64,000 nucleotides of DNA from positions 834,501 to 898,500 of the forward strand of contig NZ_AP023361.1 in NCBI RefSeq assembly GCF_014191545.1, given 5' to 3'. The position numbers were made by a program, and so were the translations under genes. Source of the DNA: Terrihabitans soli (lineage in GTDB: Bacteria > Pseudomonadota > Alphaproteobacteria > Rhizobiales > Methylopilaceae). The stretch's first letter is position 1. Each line of letters opens with the position of its first letter. Under the pieces are notes generated by a model. The model did not search any database and was not told the DNA's origin. It saw nothing but the letters and a program-made list of their open reading frames with translations. Positions 38,396 to 46,413 of the stretch are shown in pieces.

Positions 38396-39262
38396 ATGCG
38401 CACCGAGCGCGCTCCGGCCAAGATCAATCTGACGCTGCGCGTGCTCGGCCGCCGTATGGACGGCTTCCACGAGCTTGAGAGCCTCGTCGCCTTCGCCGGC
38501 GTATGCGATCTCGTTTCACTCGATCCTGAAAAGCCCTTCGGCCTTGTGGTCGAAGGCCCGACCGCGGAAGCCGCCGGCCCCGACAGCGACAATCTTATCA
38601 TCCGCGCGGCGCGCGCTTTGCAAAAGCGAGTGCCCAATCTGAAGCTCGGACAGTTTGCGCTGAAAAAACGTCTGCCGGTCGGCGCCGGCGTCGGCGGCGG
38701 ATCGTCTGATGCCGCAGCCGCCTTGCGGCTTCTTGCTCAGCTCAACGGTCTTCATCTGCACGATCCGCGCATCCATGAAGCGGCGGCGGAAACGGGATCG
38801 GACATCCCGGTGTGCCTGACGCCGACGGCGCGCATGTTCCGCGGCCGCGGCGATCATGTCGGGCCGCGCATCGCTTTGCCGGTGCTGGCGGCCGTCCTCG
38901 TCAATCCCGGCGTTCACATCTCAACGCCCGATGTGTTCCGGGCGCTGAAGCTTGAGCCGGGCGCTCAGGGTCCCTCGCAGGGACCGGGCGTCGAGACGTT
39001 CGAGGGCGATCTTTCGGCGCTCGTTGATCTCTTTGCCCGCGATGCGAACGATCTCGAACCGCCGGCACGGGCGCTGTCGCCGGTCGTGACCCAGGCGCTC
39101 GATGCGGTGAAGGCGGCGCCGGACGCACGCTTTGTGCGGATGTCGGGATCGGGCTCGACGGTGTTCGGCCTCTTCGACAGCTGCCGCCACGCCGCGCGCG
39201 CCGCCAAAATCATCAAGGCGTCTCACCCCGACTGGTGGGTGAAGCCGACGGTGCTGCGCTAA
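38396..39262 (+). CDS. ispE: 4-diphosphocytidyl-2-C-methyl-D-erythritol kinase
   Basis: GHMP kinase of the MEP isoprenoid pathway, 288 residues. The GHMP ATP loop is LPVGAGVGGGSSDAAAALRL. The N-terminal APAKINLTLRVLGRRMDGFHELES and C-terminal FVRMSGSGSTVFGLF are also diagnostic. It follows the TPR gene by nine bases and is convergent with the polyprenyl synthase gene, whose substrates derive from this pathway. Confidence 0.96.
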   Translation: MRTERAPAKINLTLRVLGRRMDGFHELESLVAFAGVCDLVSLDPEKPFGLVVEGPTAEAAGPDSDNLIIRAARALQKRVPNLKLGQFALKKRLPVGAGVGGGSSDAAAALRLLAQLNGLHLHDPRIHEAAAETGSDIPVCLTPTARMFRGRGDHVGPRIALPVLAAVLVNPGVHISTPDVFRALKLEPGAQGPSQGPGVETFEGDLSALVDLFARDANDLEPPARALSPVVTQALDAVKAAPDARFVRMSGSGSTVFGLFDSCRHAARAAKIIKASHPDWWVKPTVLR

Positions 39263-39274
39263 ACGCTTATTGCT

Positions 39275-40288
39275 TCAGTGCGCGCGGCTGGTGACGAAAT
39301 CGACGACGTCGAGCATCGCCTTTTTCGGCTCGCTCTCCGGGAAGAGGGCGAGCGCATCGCGGGCGATAGTGCCGTAATGACGGGCGCGGGCGAGTGTCTC
39401 GTCGATGGCGCCATGACGCTGCAGAAGATCGATGGCGATCTCAAGCGTGTTGTCGCCGATCTCGCCGTCTTCCAGGGTCTTGCGCCAGAATTCGCGTTCG
39501 CCCGGCGTGCCGCGGCGCACTGCGAAGATGACGGGCAAAGTGATCTTGCCCTCGCGCAGATCGTCGCCGACCTTTTTGCCGAGCTTGGCTTCGCGTCCGC
39601 CGTAATCCAGCGCATCGTCGACGAGCTGGAAAGCAATCCCGAGATTGGCGCCATAGGAGCGGCAGGCGGCCTGTTCGGGCTTGGGGCGCTGCACGAGCGC
39701 CGGGCCGACTTCGCAGGCCGCGGCAAAGAGGGCGGCGGTCTTCGAGCGGATGACCGCGAGATATTCGTCCTCGGTCGTTGCGATATTCTTGGCGGCGGCG
39801 AGCTGCATGACCTCGCCTTCGGCGATCACGGTGGCGGCGGTCGACAGAATGTCGAGGCAGGCGAGCGAGCCGACTTCGACCATCATCTTGAAGGCCTGGC
39901 CGAGCAGGAAATCGCCGACGAGCACGCTCGCCTGGTTGCCCCACATCATGCGCGCCGCAAGCTTGCCGCGCCGCATCTCGCTCTCATCGACGACATCGTC
40001 ATGGAGGAGGGTCGCGGTGTGCATGAACTCGACGCTGGCAGCGAGCCGGACATGGCCGTCGCCGGTGTAGGAGGCAAGCTTGGCCGCGGCGAGCGTCAGC
40101 AGCGGCCGAAGCCGTTTGCCGCCCGAGGAGATCAGATGATTGGCGACTTCCGGGATCATCTGGACGTCGGACCCGGTGCGGGACAGGATCAGCGCATTCA
40201 CGCGTTCCAGATCGGCAGCGACGAGCTCTGAAAGCGCCTGGATACCGGCCTCGCGGCGCGGCTCTTCAAGCGGTATGACGACTCCCAC
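39275..40288 (-). CDS. Polyprenyl (octaprenyl-type) diphosphate synthase
   Basis: 337 residues. Trans-prenyltransferase with first Asp-rich motif HDDVVDESEMRRG and second QLVDDALDYGG, plus GGKRLRPLLTLAAAKL near the N-terminus. It condenses IPP units to make the long side chain of ubiquinone. The GTG at 40288 (then GVVIPLEEP) has AGGGAG at the right distance and matches the family start; the ATG at 40321 is less likely. Chain length cannot be fixed from sequence alone. Confidence 0.93.
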   Translation of the reverse strand: MGVVIPLEEPRREAGIQALSELVAADLERVNALILSRTGSDVQMIPEVANHLISSGGKRLRPLLTLAAAKLASYTGDGHVRLAASVEFMHTATLLHDDVVDESEMRRGKLAARMMWGNQASVLVGDFLLGQAFKMMVEVGSLACLDILSTAATVIAEGEVMQLAAAKNIATTEDEYLAVIRSKTAALFAAACEVGPALVQRPKPEQAACRSYGANLGIAFQLVDDALDYGGREAKLGKKVGDDLREGKITLPVIFAVRRGTPGEREFWRKTLEDGEIGDNTLEIAIDLLQRHGAIDETLARARHYGTIARDALALFPESEPKKAMLDVVDFVTSRAH

Positions 40289-40390
40289 GGAAAACTCCCT
40301 ATCCGGGTGGCCCGGGACCATATGCAGCGGGGCCGGTGCCGGGCAAGCGGTGAATAGACGCGGCAATAGTATAGAGGGCGGGTGGCCGGA

Positions 40391-40621
40391 ATGCAGGAAG
40401 TGTTGCGTACCAATGACATGGTCCTGGTTTCCTTCGTCCGGTCCCTCCTGGACGAGGCCGAAATTCCCCATCTCGTTCTGGATAATCATATGAGCGTGGT
40501 CGAGGGCTCCCTCGGAATTCTGGCCAGACGGGTTCTGGTCGGGGACGATTTCGTGCCCGCCGCCCGACGGCTGCTTTCCGAAAACGGCCTCCGAGAGCAG
40601 TTGCGTCCCTCCGATGCCTGA
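40391..40621 (+). CDS. DUF2007 domain protein
   Basis: 76 residues. The DUF2007 pattern is EVLRTNDMVLVSFVRSLLDEAEIPHLVLDNHMS with the later ILARRVLVGDDFVPAARRLL. These small putative signal-transducing proteins have no established role. The end overlaps the trmN6 start by eight bases, so the two are probably translated together. The pair is divergent from the polyprenyl synthase gene. Confidence 0.85.
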   Translation: MQEVLRTNDMVLVSFVRSLLDEAEIPHLVLDNHMSVVEGSLGILARRVLVGDDFVPAARRLLSENGLREQLRPSDA

Positions 40622-41354
40622 AATGACAACGACCAAAGACCTGATCCTCGGTGACCGGCTGATCCTCAATCAGCCGGCGCGCGGCCATAGGGCCGGCTCG
40701 GATGCGGTCCTGGTTGCGGCGGCGGTGCCGATCAAGCCGGGCGAGGTCTTGGCCGATTTCGGTGCGGGCGTGGGTTCGGCGGGCCTGGCGGTTCTGATGC
40801 GCGTGCCGGATGCGCAGGGCGTTCTCATCGAGATCGATCCGGATTTGGCCGAGCTCGCCGCGATCAACATCGCCGAGAACGGGCTGAACGCGCGCGTCGT
40901 CACGGGAGATGTCGCCTCTCTCGGCAAAGATCTGGAAGCGGGGCTCACCGTCGATCACATCGTTTCGAACCCGCCCTATAACGCGCCGGGCGGACGCGCG
41001 CCTGCGGATGAGAAGACGGCGCGCGCCCGCATCGCGCCCGAGGGCATGCTCGAGGATTGGATGCGCGCGGCGATGCGCATCCTGTCGCCCGGCGGCACGA
41101 TCACCTTCATCCACCGGCCGGAAGCTCAGGCGGAAATTCTGGCCGCGCTCGGCAACCGTTTCGGCGGTGTTGTGCTGCGCTTCGTTCACGGTTCGGCGGA
41201 TGTTCCGGCAATCCGCGTCATCGTTCAGGCCAGGAAAGCGCGCCGCGCTCCGCTGCGCGTTCTGCCGCCTCTGATCCTCAATGCCGGGGAAGGCGCGTTT
41301 ACGCCGGAAGCCGAGGCGCTGCATCGCGATCTTGCCGCGCTCGATATGGGCTGA
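40614..41354 (+). CDS. tRNA1(Val) A37 N6-methyltransferase-like protein
   Basis: 246 residues. Class I SAM methyltransferase: motif I LADFGAGVGSAGLAVLMRV, acidic loop IEIDPDLAELA and catalytic NPPY in HIVSNPPYNAPGG, which marks N6-adenine activity. The start GDRLILNQPARGHRAGSDAVLVAA is typical of the TrmN6/YfiC family that methylates A37 of tRNA-Val. Related N6 methyltransferases cannot be fully excluded. Confidence 0.87.
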   Translation: MPEMTTTKDLILGDRLILNQPARGHRAGSDAVLVAAAVPIKPGEVLADFGAGVGSAGLAVLMRVPDAQGVLIEIDPDLAELAAINIAENGLNARVVTGDVASLGKDLEAGLTVDHIVSNPPYNAPGGRAPADEKTARARIAPEGMLEDWMRAAMRILSPGGTITFIHRPEAQAEILAALGNRFGGVVLRFVHGSADVPAIRVIVQARKARRAPLRVLPPLILNAGEGAFTPEAEALHRDLAALDMG

Positions 41355-41361
41355 AATGCAA

Positions 41362-41390
41362 ACGGGGCGCCCGATGAGCGCCCCGTCTGT
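41362..41390. terminator. Hairpin between trmN6-like gene and convergent small gene
   Basis: ACGGGGCGC (41362-41370) and GCGCCCCGT (41378-41386) form a 9-bp stem with a 7-base loop, followed by a short T-containing tail. It sits between two convergent genes and could end transcription from both sides. Confidence 0.75.
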
Positions 41391-41422
41391 TTAAGGTCCT
41401 GCCGCGTTTTTCTTCGTATTTC

Positions 41423-41728
41423 TTAGTAATAGTAGCGGTGACGGCGCGGATAGCATTCGCGCACGACGACGCGGCGCCATTCGCCATGGATACGCTTGCG
41501 TACGACGACGCGCTCGCAATAGCGGCGCGGGGCGTAATAGTTCGGGCCGCCGTAATAACCGTAGCCGGGGCCGCCAAAGCCGAAGCCGAAACCGAAGCCC
41601 GGACCTCCGCGCCAGTGATGGCCATGATGATGGCCGTGGCCGTGCGCCGCTGCCGGAGCGGGGGCGGAGACGAGACCCGCGCCGAGCGTCACCGCGGCCG
41701 CAGCAGCAATGGCAAGTTTGCGAAACAT
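41423..41728 (-). CDS. Small secreted His/Gly/Tyr-rich protein
   Basis: 101 residues. A signal peptide (MFRKLAIAAAAAVTLGAGLV ... PAAA) is followed by HGHGHHHGHH, a GPGFGFGFGFGGPGYGYYGG stretch, and a basic tail (YCERVVVRKRIHGEWRRVVV, ending in RYYY) with two Cys. Related short envelope proteins are common in Hyphomicrobiales. The His tract could bind metal (inference). No function is known. Confidence 0.75.
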   Translation of the reverse strand: MFRKLAIAAAAAVTLGAGLVSAPAPAAAHGHGHHHGHHWRGGPGFGFGFGFGGPGYGYYGGPNYYAPRRYCERVVVRKRIHGEWRRVVVRECYPRRHRYYY

Positions 41729-41839
41729 TGTCCTCTCCCAATCTGCGGATCTTTCGACCCGCTCTGTGCGATTTTGGGAGGGTAGAGAGAGGGCGCTGAA
41801 CTTGATCTGAGATGCGCGTTCATATGGCGTTCATGTATT

Positions 41840-41900
41840 CAACTCGGCTGTTGCCGAGTTGAGCATTTGAAATCCCAACTTCGGGCAGGCCCGAGTTGGG
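41840..41900. repeat. Two consecutive related hairpins
   Basis: Hairpin one is CAACTCGGC / GCCGAGTTG (41840-41861, loop TGTT). Hairpin two is CCCAACT-CGGG / CCCGAGTTGGG (41874-41900, one bulged T, loop CAGG). The stems share CAACT-CGG and its complement. They lie between divergent small genes, without a T-run. Confidence 0.7.
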
Positions 41901-41961
41901 GGTGCGTGCACCATTGCCGCCGCAATTTTGCGCCCAATATGTTCGGCTCGAAGGAGAAACT

Positions 41962-42132
41962 ATGAACCGGCTTCTGCCTTTTGCGGCGCTTGCCGCCGCT
42001 GTTGTCTTTGTCGCGCGCCGCGAATGGCGGCGCGTGAACGCCGAGCTTGATCGCACGCGTGGCCGGGAAGTGCCGCCGGCTGGAACACTTCGCCGCGATG
42101 CGGTGACGGGCGAATGGCGGCCGTCGCGCTGA
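41962..42132 (+). CDS. Small membrane-associated protein
   Basis: 56 residues. Hydrophobic N-terminus LLPFAALAAAVVFVA is followed by a strongly basic, Arg-rich tail ending GTLRRDAVTGEWRPSR. AAGGAGAA precedes the ATG at 41962 by four to five bases, so it is likely translated. The D-x-V-T-G-E-W-R-P end resembles other short alphaproteobacterial peptides of unknown role. Confidence 0.6.
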   Translation: MNRLLPFAALAAAVVFVARREWRRVNAELDRTRGREVPPAGTLRRDAVTGEWRPSR

Positions 42133-42153
42133 CGGCCGCCAATCTGTCGAAGG

Positions 42154-42516
42154 TTAGCTGCGCTTGGTCACGCAGACCTTGATGTCGTCGAGCTCGACGG
42201 AGCATTTGCGAATACCGTTTTCGATTTCGCAGATGCGGATTTCGCAGGCATTGTCCTTCTTCACATAGGTGATTTCCGGACGGTCATAGCAGCCACGGCC
42301 GGCTGTGCAGTTCGGATCGCGAGCGAACTCGATCGGGCTCTGCACGCGGAAGCCGCCGCCGTCGCCATTGCCGTTGCCGCCGCCACCACCACCGCCGCCA
42401 CCGCCGCCATGTCCACCGTTGCCGGCGGCCTGGGCGAGGCTTGCGGGGATCACAACGGTCAGAATGAGGGCCGCTGCCATGAAGCGGCCGACGCCGCGCT
42501 TGTTCAGATTCGTCAT
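42154..42516 (-). CDS. Small secreted protein with poly-glycine tract
   Basis: 120 residues. A signal peptide (FMAAALILTVVIPASLAQA) is followed by a run of about eleven consecutive Gly in a Gly/Asn/Asp segment. A roughly 70-residue domain follows with six Cys (NCTAGRGCYDRP, ACEIRICEIENG, KCSVEL, KVCVT). This Cys pattern suggests disulfide bonds in the periplasm or outside. No family is recognised with confidence. The Gly tract is coded by a GCC-type simple repeat on the plus strand and may vary in length. Confidence 0.7.
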   Translation of the reverse strand: MTNLNKRGVGRFMAAALILTVVIPASLAQAAGNGGHGGGGGGGGGGGNGNGDGGGFRVQSPIEFARDPNCTAGRGCYDRPEITYVKKDNACEIRICEIENGIRKCSVELDDIKVCVTKRS

Positions 42517-42685
42517 TGTCGTTTCCTTTTCCGAGGTGCGTTGATCGCCTCCCTTGCCCGTTCGTCGCCGCAGCCGCCGATTGCGTTCAAAGATTTGTTC
42601 ACCATCCCGGCCATTGCCTCACTCGCTTGCTCCGCCGGAGGGCGATGGCTAGGGTGCCGCCACCTCGAAAAACACCCGTTGATTC

Positions 42686-43612
42686 ATGCCGGAAACGACC
42701 GCAGGCCCTCTCAACCCGACCAAGTCCTTTCAAGGACTTATCCTCACCCTCCAGACCTTCTGGGCGGCGAAAGGCTGCGTCATCCTGCAGCCCTATGACA
42801 TGGAAGTGGGGGCGGGCACGTTTCACCCGGCGACGACCTTGCGGGCGCTGGGTCCGAAGCCCTGGAACGCGGCCTATGTGCAACCCTCGCGCCGTCCCAA
42901 AGACGGCCGCTATGGCGAGAACCCCAACCGGTTCCAGCACTATTACCAGTTTCAGGTGATCCTGAAGCCGAACCCGCCGAACCTGCAGGAGCTCTATCTG
43001 GAGTCGCTGGCGGCGATCGGCATCGACACCAAGCTTCACGACATCCGTTTTGTCGAAGACGACTGGGAAAGCCCGACGCTCGGCGCCTGGGGGCTCGGCT
43101 GGGAATGCTGGTGCGACGGCATGGAAGTCTCGCAGTTCACCTACTTCCAGCAGGTCGCGGGCGTCGAATGCTCGCCCGTTTCGGGCGAACTGACCTACGG
43201 CCTCGAGCGCCTCGCCATGTACCTACAGGGTGTCGACAACGGCTTTGAGCTGAACTTCAACGGGCTCGACGGCGACAAGAAGGTCACCTACGGCACAGTG
43301 TTCAAACAGGCCGAGGAGGAATTCTCGCGCTACAATTTCGAGCATGCCGATACCGAAATGCTGTTCCGCCATTTCCGCGATTATGAAGCCGAATGCCAGT
43401 CCCTGCTGAAAAAGGGCGACAAAGGCGAGCGCCATGAACTGGCGATGCCGGCCTACGATCAGGCGATCAAGGCGAGCCATGTGTTCAATCTTCTGGATGC
43501 GCGTGGCGTGATCTCGGTGACCGAGCGGCAGAGCTATATTCTGCGCGTGCGCGAACTTGCCAAAGCCTGCGGCGCCGCCTGGCTGAAGACCGCGGAAGGC
43601 GGCGCTGTCTGA
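42686..43612 (+). CDS. glyQ: Glycyl-tRNA synthetase alpha subunit
   Basis: 308 residues. Bacterial alpha2-beta2 GlyRS catalytic subunit. Diagnostic blocks are [57 protein letters not shown] and [19 protein letters not shown]. It charges tRNA-Gly together with GlyS. The stop shares one base with the glyS start. Confidence 0.97.
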   Translation: MPETTAGPLNPTKSFQGLILTLQTFWAAKGCVILQPYDMEVGAGTFHPATTLRALGPKPWNAAYVQPSRRPKDGRYGENPNRFQHYYQFQVILKPNPPNLQELYLESLAAIGIDTKLHDIRFVEDDWESPTLGAWGLGWECWCDGMEVSQFTYFQQVAGVECSPVSGELTYGLERLAMYLQGVDNGFELNFNGLDGDKKVTYGTVFKQAEEEFSRYNFEHADTEMLFRHFRDYEAECQSLLKKGDKGERHELAMPAYDQAIKASHVFNLLDARGVISVTERQSYILRVRELAKACGAAWLKTAEGGAV

Positions 43613-45642
43613 TGCCCGATCTTCTGCTTGAACTTCTGTCCGAAGAAATCCCGGCCCGCATGCAGGCGCGTGCCGCCGAGGACCTGAAAAAGCTCATCAC
43701 CGACGCCCTGGTCGAGAGCGGCCTGACCTATGAGGGCGCCAAAGCCTTTGCGACGCCGCGGCGTCTGGCTTTGACGGTTCAGGGCCTCCCGGGCCGTGCG
43801 CCCGACCGCAAGGAAGAGCGCAAGGGGCCGCGCGTCGGCGCGCCCGACGGCGCCATTCAGGGTTTTCTGAAAGCATCAAACCTCAAGGATATTTCGCAGG
43901 CGAAAGTCCAGAACGATCCGAAGGGCGATTTTTATATCGCCGTCACCGAGAAAAAGGGCGGCGCGACTGACGAGATCGTCGCCGACATCGTGCCGAAGAT
44001 CGTGCGCGAATTCCCCTGGCCGAAATCCATGCGCTGGGGCGAGGGGACCTTGCGCTGGGTGCGCCCGTTGCAGAGCATTCTCTGCACGTTCGGGACATCG
44101 AATGAAGAGCCGGAGGTCGTGCGTTTCGATGTTGACGGCATCCAGTCCGGTAATACGACCGTCGGCCACCGCTTCCTTGCGCCCGGCGTCATTACGGTCC
44201 GCCGTTTCGACGATTACGTTCCGGCGCTGGAAAAGGCCAAGGTCGTGCTCGATCCGGCGCGGCGGCGCGAGATCATCCTCAACGAAGCGCGCAACCTGGC
44301 CTTCGCGCAGGGGCTCGAACTCGTCGAGGACGAGGCGCTGCTCGATGAGGTCTCGGGCCTTGTCGAATGGCCGGTCGTTCTCATGGGCTCGTTCGACGAG
44401 AGCTTTCTCGACGTGCCGGATGAGGTCATCCGCACGACGATCCGCGCCAATCAGAAATGCTTTGTTTTGAGGAAAGGCGACAAGCTCGCCAATAAATTCC
44501 TGCTCGTCTCCAATCTCGAAGCGAGTGATGGCGGCAAGGCGATCATCGCCGGCAATCAGCGCGTCGTGCGCGCCCGCCTGTCGGACGCCAAATTCTTCTG
44601 GGAGACGGACAAGCGTATCAAGCTGGAAGAGCGCGCCAAGAAGCTCGAACAGATCGTCTTCCATGAGAAGCTCGGCAAGCAGTCCGAGCGCGTCGAACGC
44701 ATCGCAAAGCTTGCCAAGGAACTCGCGCCGCTTCTCGGCGCCGATCCGGCGAAGGCCGAACGCGCGGCAAAGCTCGCCAAGGCCGATCTTGTGACCGAGA
44801 CCGTCGGCGAATTTCCGGAAGTGCAGGGCACGGCGGGCCGCTATCTTGCGGCCATTCAGGGCGAGGACGCCGAGGTCGCGGAAGCAATCGGTGATCATTA
44901 CAAGCCTGCGGGGCAGGGCGACCGCGTGCCGGTATCGCCGGTGGCGATTGCCGTGGCGCTGGCCGACAAGCTCGATACGCTGACCGGTTTCTGGTCGATC
45001 GATGAGAAGCCGACGGGCTCGAAGGATCCGTATGCGCTGCGCCGCGCGGCGCTCGGCGTTATCCGCATCGTGCTCGAGAATGGACTGCGTTTGCCGCTGT
45101 CTGAGCGCGCGAATGCCGATCTCATCTCCTTCTTCGCCGACCGCCTGAAAGTGCAGCTGCGCGATCAGGGTGCGCGGCATGACCTTGTCGATGCCGTGTT
45201 TGCGCTCGGCAATCAGGATGACCTCGTTCTGATCGTCCGCCGCGTCGAAGCGCTTGCGGCCTTCCTCGGCACAGATGACGGCAAGAACCTGCTCGCCGGG
45301 CAAAAGCGCGCGGCCAATATTCTCCGCATCGAGGAAAAGAAGGACGGGGAAGGCGTGTTCGATAAGGCGCCCGATCCCGGCCTTGTGCGTGAAGTCGAAG
45401 AGAGCGATCTCATCGTCGCGCTCGACCATGCCGAGACGGCGGCGCGCGATGCCGTGCACAAGGAAGATTTCGAAGCCGCCATGCAGGCGCTGTCGAAACT
45501 TCGCGCGCCGGTCGATGCGTTTTTCGACAAGGTGACGGTCAATGCCGATGAGGCGAAGCTGCGCGCCAACCGGTTGAAGCTCCTGGCGCGCCTGCGGGCG
45601 GCAACGCGGACCGTGGCCGATTTCTCGAAAATCGAAGGCTGA
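43612..45642 (+). CDS. glyS: Glycyl-tRNA synthetase beta subunit
   Basis: 676 residues, the expected size. N-terminal [22 protein letters not shown], core [20 protein letters not shown] and [18 protein letters not shown] are typical. The C-terminal region ([38 protein letters not shown]) is the anticodon-binding domain. It binds tRNA and completes the heterotetramer. Confidence 0.97.
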   Translation: MPDLLLELLSEEIPARMQARAAEDLKKLITDALVESGLTYEGAKAFATPRRLALTVQGLPGRAPDRKEERKGPRVGAPDGAIQGFLKASNLKDISQAKVQNDPKGDFYIAVTEKKGGATDEIVADIVPKIVREFPWPKSMRWGEGTLRWVRPLQSILCTFGTSNEEPEVVRFDVDGIQSGNTTVGHRFLAPGVITVRRFDDYVPALEKAKVVLDPARRREIILNEARNLAFAQGLELVEDEALLDEVSGLVEWPVVLMGSFDESFLDVPDEVIRTTIRANQKCFVLRKGDKLANKFLLVSNLEASDGGKAIIAGNQRVVRARLSDAKFFWETDKRIKLEERAKKLEQIVFHEKLGKQSERVERIAKLAKELAPLLGADPAKAERAAKLAKADLVTETVGEFPEVQGTAGRYLAAIQGEDAEVAEAIGDHYKPAGQGDRVPVSPVAIAVALADKLDTLTGFWSIDEKPTGSKDPYALRRAALGVIRIVLENGLRLPLSERANADLISFFADRLKVQLRDQGARHDLVDAVFALGNQDDLVLIVRRVEALAAFLGTDDGKNLLAGQKRAANILRIEEKKDGEGVFDKAPDPGLVREVEESDLIVALDHAETAARDAVHKEDFEAAMQALSKLRAPVDAFFDKVTVNADEAKLRANRLKLLARLRAATRTVADFSKIEG

Positions 45643-45668
45643 TTTCGGGCTGAAATTACGCCCGAAAT
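45642..45668 (+). terminator. Hairpin after glyS
   Basis: ATTTCGGGC (45642-45650) and GCCCGAAAT (45660-45668) form a 9-bp stem with a 9-base loop starting at the glyS stop. A TTTT follows only ten bases later, so it is a weaker intrinsic terminator than others here. Confidence 0.5.
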
Positions 45669-45745
45669 CCGCATTTTCCCGCTTTCAAAAGGCCCGAAAA
45701 CGGCTAGCCTCCCTCCTGCGGGAACGTGGCTTTCCTCGAATTGTC

Positions 45746-45770
45746 GGAACTTGCCGCCTCCCGCAACGTT
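45746..45770 (+). promoter_or_regulatory. EcfG-type general stress promoter
   Basis: GGAAC (45746-45750), 16 bases, CGTT (45767-45770). This equals the consensus GGAAC-N16/17-CGTT of the alphaproteobacterial stress sigma factor EcfG. It lies 46 bases ahead of the chosen GTG start of the DUF3096 peptide gene, an ordinary leader length. Confidence 0.7.
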
Positions 45771-45815
45771 CCAACCACATGCGGCTAAACGGCCGTAAAT
45801 CGAGAGGAAATGCCC

Positions 45816-45956
45816 GTGGAGATAAACATCGTCACGCTGCAGCCCATCATCGCCCTGATCGCGGGCGTTCTTATTCTCATAATGCCGCGGCTGCTCAACT
45901 TTATCGTGGCGATCTACCTGATCTTCATCGGCCTTTCCGGACTCCTCGGCCATTAG
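45816..45956 (+). CDS. DUF3096 small membrane protein
   Basis: 46 residues from the GTG at 45816 (GAGAGG eight bases ahead), or 48 from an ATG at 45810. The sequence is two short hydrophobic helices, VTLQPIIALIAGVLILIMP and LLNFIVAIYLIFIGLSGLLG, joined by a Pro-Arg turn. This is the DUF3096 pattern LQPIxALIAGxLILIMPRLLN. The function is unknown. Expression under general stress is implied by the promoter motif. The next gene starts 26 bases later. Confidence 0.75.
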   Translation: MEINIVTLQPIIALIAGVLILIMPRLLNFIVAIYLIFIGLSGLLGH

Positions 45957-45981
45957 CCGGGGCAACCGAAGAGGTGGCAAC

Positions 45982-46284
45982 ATGGAACGTTATGAACAGG
46001 ACCCCGTCGATCGCAAAATCGACAACACCTACGTCGAGACCTCGTCCGATTCGGGCGTGACCTGGTTCATCGTCGGTGCGCTGGTGATCGCCGCGGGCGT
46101 GCTCGCCTATCTGTACTTCGGCGATGATGCGGCCAATTCGACGGCCGAGACGGCGCCGCCGGCCATTGAGGCTCCGGCCGATACGGGCCGCGCTTCGACC
46201 CCGGCCGCTCCGGCCGAGCCTGCGGCTCCGGTCGAACCGGCTCCGGCTCCGATGGCTCCTCCGGCGGCGCCCCCGGCACCGTAA
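45982..46284 (+). CDS. Single-pass protein with Pro/Ala-rich tail
   Basis: 100 residues. A polar N-terminus (MERYEQDPVDRKIDNTYVET) leads to one helix (GVTWFIVGALVIAAGVLAYLYF), and then a 48-residue low-complexity tail of Ala, Pro and Glu (PAAPAEPAAPVEPAPAP). The tail would reach through the periplasm. It is probably co-transcribed with the DUF3096 gene under the EcfG-type promoter. A Shine-Dalgarno AGAGG lies ahead of the ATG. Confidence 0.7.
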   Translation: MERYEQDPVDRKIDNTYVETSSDSGVTWFIVGALVIAAGVLAYLYFGDDAANSTAETAPPAIEAPADTGRASTPAAPAEPAAPVEPAPAPMAPPAAPPAP

Positions 46285-46307
46285 AGGCACAGTATCAAGG
46301 TTAAGAG

Positions 46308-46341
46308 ACGGCCGGCGGGCAACCGCCGGCCGTTTCTCTTT
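46308..46341 (+). terminator. Strong terminator after the two small stress-linked genes
   Basis: ACGGCCGGCGG (46308-46318) pairs with CCGCCGGCCGT (46323-46333) across a GCAA tetraloop, followed by TTTCTCTT. The 11-bp GC-rich stem isolates the PPDK-like gene from upstream transcription. Confidence 0.85.
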
Positions 46342-46413
46342 GTCGGATCACCGTAAGCCGCCATATTCTGCCTCTAGAAGCATTCGAGGTCGCCAAGACC
46401 CAAGGAAGAGAGC

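Noticed and set aside
43876-45459. Minus-strand open frame (527 codons) opposite glyS
   Set aside because: No family features and no start signal. glyS is certain on the plus strand.
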